Assembly (NCBI GenBank): GCA_031288745.1
Contig: JAITQT010000452.1
Span: forward strand, 1-5,600
Direction of reading: 5' to 3'
DNA length: 5,600 bases
Source of the DNA: Deltaproteobacteria bacterium
Lineage (GTDB): Bacteria; Desulfobacterota; Desulfarculia; Adiutricales; Adiutricaceae
A program made the translations under genes and the position numbers. Below, piece by piece: positions 1 to 5,395 of this stretch; the first letter of the stretch is position 1; the number at the start of each line of letters is the position of its first letter. The notes beneath the pieces are model-generated. The model was not told the origin of the DNA, made no database searches, and was given only the letters and a program-made list of their open reading frames with translations.

Positions 1-100
1 CAAAAACCCCTTAAAAGCAAAGTAGTCTAAAAAATTAACTAGTAATAAGGCCCTGTTACAAATTTAAGGACTGATAAAGGTGACTTTTTGCGCTTCGATC
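1..100 (-). mobile_element. MITE-like short repeat, copy 1 (100 bp visible, cut by window start)
   Basis: Read on the minus strand from 100, this segment starts GATCGAAGCGCAAAAAGT and follows copy 3 through TTTATCAGTC, ACTAGTTAATTTTTTAGACT and GCTTTTAAG to the window edge. About 10 bases (the outer end of the second terminal repeat) are missing at the left, which would give a full length of about 110 bp. It is separated from copy 2 only by the six bases ATGATT (101-106), and the two lie head-to-head. Confidence 0.72.
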
Positions 101-106
101 ATGATT

Positions 107-217
107 GATCGTAGCGCAAAAAGTCCCCTTTATAAGTCCTAAAAATTATAACATACCATTTTTACTAGTTAATTTTTTTTGGCTCTACTGCTTTTAAGAG
201 GTTTTTGCGCTTCGATC
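107..217 (+). mobile_element. MITE-like short repeat, copy 2 (complete, 111 bp)
   Basis: The element begins GATCGTAGCGCAAAAA (one change from copy 3) and ends TTTTTGCGCTTCGATC. Both sides carry ATGATT (101-106 and 218-223), a 6-bp direct repeat like a target duplication. The interior shares ACTAGTTAATTTTTT and GCTTTTAAGAGG with copy 3, while the middle third has diverged. Orientation is the same as copy 3 and opposite to copy 1. No open frame fills it. Confidence 0.75.
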
Positions 218-218
218 A

Positions 219-433
219 TGATTTCGTTATTAATTTTGCGAGCGCGGAGGTGGTGAAGGGGGGTGCCGGGGATGCTCGAACCCATTAATTTTCTTAATAA
301 AAATTAAGTAAATTTGAGTTTGAGGGATATGAAAATCCATATCAAATGCTATAATTTTTTTCACGCTCGCAAAAGGCATTCGAAACCCACTATTAATCTA
401 GGGTTTAATGAGGTGGGGTATCATCACCTGAAA
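219..433. other. Gene-free stretch of nested inverted repeats
   Basis: No intact gene is seen. The stretch contains TTTTGCGAGCG (234-244) and its exact complement at 364-374; a 6-bp hairpin CTTAAT-AAAA-ATTAAG (293-308); GATATG/CATATC (326-331 with 338-343); AAACCC/GGGTTT (383-388 with 401-406); and AGGTG/CACCT (411-415 with 425-429). The last two lie 5 to 50 bases after the stop of the nucleotidyltransferase gene and could act as 3' stems, but neither is followed by a T-run on that strand, so no terminator is called. A G-rich block at 244-267 resembles the 3' end of that gene. Confidence 0.45.
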
Positions 434-1390
434 TTAATTTGATCGACTGACACCCCCCTCATCCACCGCCGCCCCCCCTATGATTGAGACGGCGCTCTTC
501 ACTGTCGCTGCTACCACAGCTTGGTTGACGAAGGCCCCCGGGGCTAGATTGCACTCAGCCCATAAGACGCTATCTCGGACGATAGAGCCCCGGGCCGATC
601 TGGCCCCTCGCTCAACCACCGCAAAACCCTCAAAACGACCCTCCAAACCCTCCTTAGATTCTATTATTTGCTTATTAAGGGCTAAATCACGATTTAGACT
701 ATAGTATTGTTCTACCGTGCCAATATCTCGCCAATAGCAATCAAGGGCCTTATAGCCAATGGGCCTATCACCTTTAATAATATTATGGTTCAAGCCTTCG
801 ATTATGTCCGATTCCCCGCTGGGTAAATCCTTAACCACCCTAGGGGCCACGACCATCAGACCAGCCCCGCAGAGTTTTTCACTCTCTCCATCTACATTTA
901 TTTTCGAACGAAAGGCTAATATTTCTTTACCTGAGCCTAAAGAGACGCTAGCTTTATCAGGCCTATTAACTAAAGCTAAGGTAGCCGGTGCTCCTGGGTG
1001 GTCAAAATGATAACTAGCTAAAAGGTTTAGGTCTAAATCAGTATAGATATCAACATTAATTAGGAAAAATGGTTCGGTTAACAATGAAGCCGCATTCTTA
1101 AGGGCTCCGCCCGTGCCCAAGAGCCTTTGCCGCTCATGGAGGGCAATTATCTTGGTTTTAGGAAAGTGTCTGGATTTTTTTTCTAGGTAGAAAAGTAATT
1201 GAGCGGCCAGATAGTGGGCATTAACTACTATCTTTTCTACTCCCATCTTAGTTAGCTTTTCTAGCCACACTTCGATTATAGGTTTATTTAAAACTGAAAC
1301 CAAGGCCTTGGGCCGCAAATTGGTTAGAGGGCGTAACCGGGCCCCCATCCCGGCAGCTAAGAGCATGGCGGTAGAGATAGTGCGGCTCAT
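434..1390 (-). CDS. Sugar-phosphate nucleotidyltransferase (NDP-sugar pyrophosphorylase family)
   Basis: This enzyme couples a sugar-1-phosphate to an NTP, giving an NDP-sugar and pyrophosphate, in the cytoplasm. The 318-residue protein opens with the nucleotide-binding signature LAAGMGARLRPLT (11-23) and RPKAL (26-30, with the catalytic-type Lys28). It then has GTGGAL (92-97), a metal-binding INVDIYTD (111-118, Asp114) and WRDIGTVEQY (220-229, second metal Asp222). Residues about 262-310 form a degenerate hexapeptide-like tail (ARSARGSIVRDSVLWAECNL), suggesting a short left-handed beta-helix. The substrate cannot be read from sequence. Relatives include mannose-1-P guanylyltransferases, glucose-1-P thymidylyltransferases and the MurNAc-1-P uridylyltransferase MurU, which matches the N-terminal 230 residues in style but lacks such a tail. 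The ATG at 1390 has no clear Shine-Dalgarno; Met9 is an alternative but would cut close to the signature. The last codons contain runs of seven and six G. The gene is probably transcribed alone, being 661 bp from era. Confidence 0.88.
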   Translation of the reverse strand: MSRTISTAMLLAAGMGARLRPLTNLRPKALVSVLNKPIIEVWLEKLTKMGVEKIVVNAHYLAAQLLFYLEKKSRHFPKTKIIALHERQRLLGTGGALKNAASLLTEPFFLINVDIYTDLDLNLLASYHFDHPGAPATLALVNRPDKASVSLGSGKEILAFRSKINVDGESEKLCGAGLMVVAPRVVKDLPSGESDIIEGLNHNIIKGDRPIGYKALDCYWRDIGTVEQYYSLNRDLALNKQIIESKEGLEGRFEGFAVVERGARSARGSIVRDSVLWAECNLAPGAFVNQAVVAATVKSAVSIIGGAAVDEGGVSRSN

Positions 1391-1425
1391 GACTTTTAAA
1401 AGCCTGCTTGGGCGGTTGAGTGTCC

Positions 1426-1537
1426 GTTCAAAAATGTGAACGTTGCGGTGCCAAACCTATTGAAAGGGACGACAGGTACCGCAACAATGTAGCCCCTCTA
1501 GGAGCTTAGTAATTTTAACATTAATCAAAGTTAAAAT
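1426..1537 (-). promoter_or_regulatory. Row of inverted repeats before the nucleotidyltransferase gene; candidate structured leader
   Basis: Four inverted repeats stand in series between 36 and 148 nt upstream of the ATG at 1390: ATTTTAAC/GTTAAAAT (1512-1519 with 1530-1537); AGC-C-CC/GG-A-GCT (1491-1506, one mismatch); GTTGCGGT/ACCGCAAC (1442-1449 with 1478-1485, perfect 8 bp, extended inside by ACCT/AGGT at 1455-1458 and 1474-1477); and GTTCA/TGAAC (1426-1430 with 1437-1441), which abuts the previous stem. The GC-rich 8-bp stem is unusual for this AT-rich gap. No known riboswitch class is recognised. The strand is an assumption based on the downstream gene; a plus-strand RNA is equally compatible with the pairing. 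Confidence 0.35.
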
Positions 1538-1548
1538 ATATGGTTCAA
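1520..1548 (-). promoter_or_regulatory. Weak promoter candidate for the nucleotidyltransferase gene
   Basis: The minus strand shows TTGAAC (1548-1543, four of six to the -35 consensus), 17 nt of spacing, then ATTAAT (1525-1520, four of six to the -10). Transcription would begin near 1513, giving a leader of about 120 nt that contains the three downstream hairpins. Both hexamers are poor, so this is a placeholder rather than a firm call. Confidence 0.2.
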
Positions 1549-1586
1549 GTACCGAGCTAAGTAGAAACCTCAAAAGAACTAATGTT

Positions 1587-1696
1587 GATCGAAGCGCAAA
1601 AAGTCCCCTTTATCAGTCTTTCAAATTGTAAGATAGTCTTATCACTAGTTAATTTTTTAGACTATTGTGCTTTTAAGAGGTTTTTGTGCTTCGATC
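1587..1696 (+). mobile_element. MITE-like short repeat, copy 3 (complete, 110 bp)
   Basis: The element begins GATCGAAGCGCAAAAA and ends TTTTTGTGCTTCGATC, an inverted repeat of 16 bp with one mismatch. It is flanked on both sides by AATGTT (1581-1586 and 1697-1702), which looks like a 6-bp target duplication. The interior shares CACTAGTTAATTTTTTAGAC and GCTTTTAAGAGG with the other copies; the centre is variable. It has no coding capacity, so mobilisation would need a transposase encoded elsewhere. Alternative boundaries one or two bases further out (TGATCGAAG) would shorten the duplication to 4 or 2 bp. The family is not recognised by name. Confidence 0.75.
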
Positions 1697-1803
1697 AATG
1701 TTAAGATCTTTAAGGTATATGCTAAAACTTAAATTACAACTCCAAATTCGCTACCAGCCGCAACGTGGGAAAGAAAGACTTGGTGAACGGTTAGGCTGGT
1801 GAT

Positions 1804-1843
1804 AAAAAAATTTTAGGTTTAAGAGAGCCATTTTCCCTAAAAT
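1804..1843 (-). terminator. AU-rich hairpin plus T-run, second terminator candidate
   Basis: On the minus strand ATTTTAGG (1843-1836) pairs with CCTAAAAT (1817-1810) around an 18-nt loop and is followed at once by a further run of six T and then ATC. This has terminator geometry only on the minus strand; on the plus strand the stem is followed by A-rich sequence. It lies about 210 nt beyond the era stop. Only two G-C pairs support the stem, so it may be weak or fortuitous. Confidence 0.3.
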
Positions 1844-1991
1844 AAAATAAAAGAAAAGAAGTATTTGAGTTTATTATCAATTTTTTTATCATCTTATAAA
1901 ACCATATCATTTTTTTATTGACCTGAAAGGGCTAATCGAGGTAAATTTGAGTAATTTCGGTTTTAAAAATAAAAGCGGCCCTTGACTGAGC

Positions 1992-2017
1992 AAAAAAGAG
2001 AAAACTCTGGCTAGAGC
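1992..2017 (-). terminator. Weak rho-independent terminator candidate after era
   Basis: Thirty-five bases after the era stop, the minus strand reads a short hairpin GCTCT-AGCC-AGAGT (five pairs including one G-U) followed by a T-rich run, TTTCTCTTTTTT. The T-run is good but the stem is short, so efficiency is doubtful. Confidence 0.3.
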
Positions 2018-2051
2018 GAGAACTATGCGCCGTTAATTTTATATCAAATTC

Positions 2052-3005
2052 CTAGCCTCTATAGCCAAACTCGGCTTTTAGCCTAGAATCGGTTGTCCAC
2101 GAGGGGCTAACTTTAACAAATAAGTTTAGGCTAAGCCTTTGGTCTAAAAAATCTTCCAAGGCCAAGCGGGCTTCTTGGCCGATCTTTTTAATCATCGAGC
2201 CGCCCTTACCGACCAAGACCTTTTTTTGGGCCTCTTTTTCAACGTGAATAGTAGCCCAGACCCGGTGGCCTTGATAGCTATCTTCGGGGATAGGCTCTAA
2301 AAACTTTTCCACCGTGACCGCGCAGCTATAAGGGATCTCTTGGTGAGCGTTATTAAAAATAGCCTCGCGTACGAACTCTGAGGCTATTTGCCTAAGAGTT
2401 TGATCGGTTAGATAATCGCTCTCAAATAGCGGAGGGGAAAGAGGTAATAAACTTATTAAGCGCCTTTTTAGGCTTTTAAGCCCTTTTCCCGTTTTAACCG
2501 AGATGGGCTCGATAAATTCAAGCCTTACTTGCTGCTTAATTTGAGCTATAAGGAGAGCGATTTGTTCATTATTTAAAAGATCGCATTTGTTAATAGCCGC
2601 GCCCACGGGTTTGTCTTCTAGATTGGCCATTACCTCTAAGGCCCTTTGGTGATTTTGATCACTTGCTCTTAGACCGTCGATAAGCCACAAACAACAGTCA
2701 GCCTCTTTTAAGGCCTTTTGGGTCTCAGCCGCCATCTCTAAATTTAAGCCCTTTTGAGACAAATTTAGTCCAGGGGTATCACAAAAGATTATTTGTCCAG
2801 CCTTTTGAGTGACCACCCCTAAAATACGGCCTCTGGTGGTTTGGGGTTTAGGGCTAACTATAGCCACTTTTTGACCTAAATAGCTATTTAAGAGAGAGGA
2901 TTTACCACTATTAGGGGCCCCGGCTAAGCAGATAAAGCCGGCGCGGCTTTTAATATTGGCTTTCTCTTCGATAGGTTGATTTAGGTCTCTCTTATTTGGG
3001 CTCAT
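2052..3005 (-). CDS. era: GTPase Era
   Basis: Era is a cytoplasmic GTPase that binds the 3' end of 16S rRNA and promotes 30S assembly. The 317-residue protein is close to the usual length of about 300. GTPase motifs in order are G1 GAPNSGKS (29-36; GRPNVGKS is commoner), G2 PQTTR (54-58), G3 DTPG (76-79), G4 NKCD (139-142) and G5 SVK (169-171; SA is usual). The C-terminal KH RNA-binding domain shows AIFNNAHQEIPYS (215-227), the GKGGSMIKKIG loop (266-276) and the closing VKVSPSWTTDSRLKAEFGY (298-316). The start is the only candidate: no other ATG, GTG or TTG lies between it and the G1 motif. This leaves a 28-residue N-terminal extension, longer than typical. The ATG is inside the last codons of the RNase III gene (14-nt overlap) with only a weak ribosome site, which suggests translational coupling. 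The rnc-era order is widely conserved and supports the call. Confidence 0.97.
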   Translation of the reverse strand: MSPNKRDLNQPIEEKANIKSRAGFICLAGAPNSGKSSLLNSYLGQKVAIVSPKPQTTRGRILGVVTQKAGQIIFCDTPGLNLSQKGLNLEMAAETQKALKEADCCLWLIDGLRASDQNHQRALEVMANLEDKPVGAAINKCDLLNNEQIALLIAQIKQQVRLEFIEPISVKTGKGLKSLKRRLISLLPLSPPLFESDYLTDQTLRQIASEFVREAIFNNAHQEIPYSCAVTVEKFLEPIPEDSYQGHRVWATIHVEKEAQKKVLVGKGGSMIKKIGQEARLALEDFLDQRLSLNLFVKVSPSWTTDSRLKAEFGYRG

Positions 3006-5319
3006 TTTGATACTTTGGCTCGTTTAGAAGAAAAATTAATAATAGTTCAGCCGCCTTTTGCTCGGCTTGCTTTTTTGAGGCCCCATTGGCGCTAAAAGAG
3101 GCCCCGGCCACAGTAGGGAGAGTGGCGGTCATGACAAAGGTCTTGTTGTGAGGCGGACCGTAGCTTTGCTTTTCTAAATAGAGCGGTAAGCCTAGTTTAT
3201 GCTTTTGACAGAGTTCTTGAAGTCTAGTTTTAAAGTCGTTAAAGATTATTTCCTTAAAATTGATGGATTGCTCTAAATATGGGGCCCATAATACAGAGAT
3301 TACTTTTTTAACTTGCGAAAAGCCTCCATCTAAATAAATAGCGCCTATAATCGCTTCTAAGCTGTCGGCCAGGGCCGAACTCATAATCCGGCCTCCGTGC
3401 TGTACTCTTTCCTGAGTCATAATGAGTAGAGGCCCAATATTGGCCTTCATGGCTACTTCACTTAAGCGGCTCTCACAGACCAAATAGGACCTTAGCCTAG
3501 TCATATCCCCTTCGTCGAGGCGCGGCCTTTGGTTAAATAAGATCTCAGCCATGCACAGATTTAAAACAGAGTCTCCTAAAAACTCTAGCCTTTGATTGAT
3601 AATTTCTCCGTCACCCTCTTTAAGGGAGATTTGGCTTAAAACAGAAGAGTGGGTTAAAGCAGCCTCTAATAAATTGGGATCGCTAAAGCAATAGCCCATA
3701 ATTACGCCCTTGGGCCCAAGGGCAGGCTCATTTTGAGTTTTACTTAGAACCGTTGATTTGGGTAAATGCTTAGCCGTTTTAATTGGTATTTGAGGGGTTT
3801 TACGGTAGCGGCCTATTTCATTGTTGAGATCAGATCTATTTTTAAAGGCCTCTATTAGTTTTTCTCTTAAGCCACCAAAGTCGCCGTTACTCATTAAAAC
3901 TATAACGTCTCCGTTTTTGGCCTCCTTTTCTAGCTCTTGAAATAATAGGTCAGGAGAGGGGCAAAACCGAGAGTTAGGCACGCTTTGCGCCAAAGCTTTT
4001 ACGTTTAACCTATCCCCCGGGGGGGCCTTTTGAGGCTGGTTAACCTGACATAGAAATAGTAAATCAATCTGAGCTTGGTTAAAACTTTCGGCATAGGCCT
4101 TTTGAAAGATAGAGCGCCTAGAAGTGTTGCTTCTAGGTTCGAAGGCGCAAATTAACCTTCTTTTGGGATAGGCCTGCCTAAAGCCTATTAAGGTTTCTAA
4201 GACTGCGGTAGGGTGGTGGGCAAAATCATCGTAGAGCAAAAGAGAGCCAAATTTACCACACAGCTCTTGGCGGCGGCTAACGCCCTGAAGGTTATTTAGG
4301 GTGGGAGATAAGATATTGATACTCCCTCCGCAGCGCAAAAAAACGGCCGCGGCCGCCGTCGCATTCTTAGCGTTATACACCCCGGGCTTAGGAAGGGTTA
4401 AGGTAAAAGAGCCAAAATCAGAATCGGAGTAAATAAAGCTAGAGAGAAAACTACGCTGCTCAAAACCGGTACTCCTAACCTGACACTTAGGGTTAAGGCC
4501 GTAGCGGACAATCTTAAAGGCCCCGTTAAATTGCTCAGAGAGCTTAACCGCATCAGGCTCGTCGCCGTTAACTATAAGTAAACCATCGTTAGGCAAAAGT
4601 TCTAATAGAGAGCAGTAAGCTCTTTCAACAGCCTCAGTATTTGGGTAGATATCGGCGTGATCAAACTCAGTGGAGGTTAAAACTACGACTTTAGGCTTAT
4701 AGTGAAGAAATTTTGGCCCTTTATCAAAAAAAGCGCTATCATATTCGTCGCCTTCGATTACAAACCACTCTCCGTCACTTATCTTATAAGCCTTAGGTAG
4801 GTCTAAGCTTAAGGCCCCTATCAAATAGCCGCTTCTGAGCCCACCCCTTTCAAATAAGTGGGCCGTTAGGTTAGTGAGGCTAGTTTTGCCATGGCAGCCA
4901 GAGACGACTACGTTTTTGGTAGAATTTAAAAAATAGCGGTTCAGAGTTTGAGGAAGAGATAAATAAGGAATTTTTAGTTTTATTAGTTCGCTCACTACCT
5001 CAAAATGCGCGGTGACCACGTTACCTACTATAACTAAATCAGGCCGAGGGTTAAGAGTTTCTGGTCCATAACCTAAGAAAGGGGTTAGGCTTAATGAAGA
5101 AAGGATTTGGCTTGAGGGGGGATAGATTTGATTATCGCAGCCGGCCACTTTAAAGCCTTTATCGATTAATAGGCCGGCTAAAGAGGTCATGGCCACTCCG
5201 CCTATCCCTAAAAGGTAAATAAGCGAGGCGCGGCCAAGCCCTAAGTCTTCAGGGGCCGCGTTGAGGGCCGGATCAAGACCAAAAAAAGGTCGCTCGAGGT
5301 GATTTGGTGATAAAATCAT
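2992..5319 (-). CDS. mpl-rnc: Mpl murein tripeptide ligase fused in frame to RNase III
   Basis: One 775-residue frame holds two full enzymes. Residues about 32-495 are a Mur ligase of the Mpl type, which joins recycled L-Ala-gamma-D-Glu-mDAP to UDP-MurNAc using ATP in the cytoplasm. Visible are GIGGVAMTSLA (39-49), the P-loop GCHGKTS (141-147; GTHGKTT is usual), the Mpl signature IEGDEYDSAFFDK (188-200), EFDHADIY (218-225), DDFAHHPT (364-371), EPRSNT (394-399) and MSNGDFGG (476-483). After a basic, Pro-containing linker (about 498-533) comes RNase III, a dsRNA endonuclease of rRNA and mRNA processing: GYCFSDPNLLEAALTHSS (542-559), RLEFLGDSVL (577-586, acidic E579 and D583), DEGDMTRLR (602-610), ADSLEAIIGAIYLD (651-664, metal ligands D652 and E655) and a dsRNA-binding domain (about 694-765) starting NDFKTRLQEL. 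Each part has normal family length and intact motifs, so neither looks dead. Both are usually separate proteins. The stop overlaps the era start by 14 nt. Confidence 0.93.
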   Translation of the reverse strand: MILSPNHLERPFFGLDPALNAAPEDLGLGRASLIYLLGIGGVAMTSLAGLLIDKGFKVAGCDNQIYPPSSQILSSLSLTPFLGYGPETLNPRPDLVIVGNVVTAHFEVVSELIKLKIPYLSLPQTLNRYFLNSTKNVVVSGCHGKTSLTNLTAHLFERGGLRSGYLIGALSLDLPKAYKISDGEWFVIEGDEYDSAFFDKGPKFLHYKPKVVVLTSTEFDHADIYPNTEAVERAYCSLLELLPNDGLLIVNGDEPDAVKLSEQFNGAFKIVRYGLNPKCQVRSTGFEQRSFLSSFIYSDSDFGSFTLTLPKPGVYNAKNATAAAAVFLRCGGSINILSPTLNNLQGVSRRQELCGKFGSLLLYDDFAHHPTAVLETLIGFRQAYPKRRLICAFEPRSNTSRRSIFQKAYAESFNQAQIDLLFLCQVNQPQKAPPGDRLNVKALAQSVPNSRFCPSPDLLFQELEKEAKNGDVIVLMSNGDFGGLREKLIEAFKNRSDLNNEIGRYRKTPQIPIKTAKHLPKSTVLSKTQNEPALGPKGVIMGYCFSDPNLLEAALTHSSVLSQISLKEGDGEIINQRLEFLGDSVLNLCMAEILFNQRPRLDEGDMTRLRSYLVCESRLSEVAMKANIGPLLIMTQERVQHGGRIMSSALADSLEAIIGAIYLDGGFSQVKKVISVLWAPYLEQSINFKEIIFNDFKTRLQELCQKHKLGLPLYLEKQSYGPPHNKTFVMTATLPTVAGASFSANGASKKQAEQKAAELLLIFLLNEPKYQNEPK
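3697..3711 (-). promoter_or_regulatory. Possible internal ribosome binding site and start for stand-alone RNase III
   Basis: Inside the fused frame, ATG (3699-3697, Met541) sits directly before the first conserved RNase III block and is preceded, after 7 nt, by AAGGG (3711-3707), a partial Shine-Dalgarno match. Initiation here would give 235 residues, the normal size of bacterial RNase III. The match is short and could be chance, since it lies in codons for PKG. Confidence 0.25.
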
Positions 5320-5345
5320 AAAGTTACTTAAACAAAGCTTTTAAG

Positions 5346-5374
5346 AATATAGGGTAAGAAAAAAAATATGGCCA
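5346..5374 (-). promoter_or_regulatory. Weak sigma70-type promoter candidate for the mpl-rnc gene
   Basis: On the minus strand, TGGCCA (5374-5369, four of six matches to TTGACA) is followed 17 nt later by TATATT (5351-5346, five of six to TATAAT). This would place the transcript start about 20 nt before the ATG at 5319. The gap is AT-rich, so a chance match is quite possible, and read-through from trkH is an equal alternative. No good Shine-Dalgarno sequence is visible before this ATG. Confidence 0.22.
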
Positions 5375-5395
5375 GAAAAACTCTTAAAAACTAAG

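Larger units (their letters stand above)
1703..2051. other. Gene-free AT-rich stretch downstream of era
   Basis: No coding region is recognised here. The stretch holds the two terminator candidates, a perfect 13-bp inverted repeat (TGATAAAAAAATT at 1800-1812 and its complement at 1879-1891), a related AT run at 1906-1921, and a 7-bp inverted pair ACCAGCC/GGCTGGT (1753-1759 and 1794-1800). The segment 1745-1800 is noticeably less AT-rich than its surroundings and could be a relic of something, but nothing is identifiable. Confidence 0.5.

Noticed and set aside
262..290. Minus-strand GGGTTCGAGCATCCCCGGC resembles the T-arm and 3' end of a tRNA
   Set aside because: The loop is two bases too long for a T-arm and no matching acceptor strand, D-arm or anticodon stem exists in the 90 nt upstream; the similar GGGTTTCGAATGCC at 388-375 is also not canonical.
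350..355. Perfect -10-like TATAAT on the plus strand
   Set aside because: No -35-like hexamer lies at 15-19 nt upstream (the nearest TTGAGG is 24 nt away), the area is AT-rich, and no plus-strand gene follows.
439..446. TTGATCGA near the nucleotidyltransferase stop resembles the repeat terminus
   Set aside because: The match stops before the AAGCGC part of the terminus, and there is no opposite end within 150 bp.
574..576. Gln at the position before RLEFLGD in RNase III, where E. coli has an acidic residue
   Set aside because: NQRLEFLGD is a common variant in functional bacterial RNase III proteins; the core metal ligands E579, D583, D652 and E655 are present. (Positions given here are residues of the 2992-5319 product.)
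480..1010. Plus-strand open frames at 480-704 and 759-1010
   Set aside because: They lie wholly inside the nucleotidyltransferase gene on the opposite strand, show no recognisable motifs, and have low-complexity Ser/Ala/Leu/Thr-rich content typical of antisense shadows.
1..1702. Repeats as a CRISPR array
   Set aside because: The units are about 110 bp, differ in orientation, are not regularly spaced, and carry terminal inverted repeats with target duplications; no cas-like gene is present.
1698..1802. 34-codon plus-strand frame starting in the flank of repeat copy 3, rich in Arg and Leu
   Set aside because: It has no ribosome binding site, no recognisable motif, and its start lies in the target duplication of the element; most likely a chance frame.
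308..1952. 12-base direct repeat GTAAATTTGAGT at 308-319 and 1941-1952
   Set aside because: About one or two such matches are expected by chance in a window of this size, more so in AT-rich sequence, and flanking bases do not match.
5337..5346. GCTTTTAAGA upstream of mpl-rnc matches an inner block of the short repeat
   Set aside because: Only ten AT-rich bases match and no terminal repeat is nearby; not a copy of the element.
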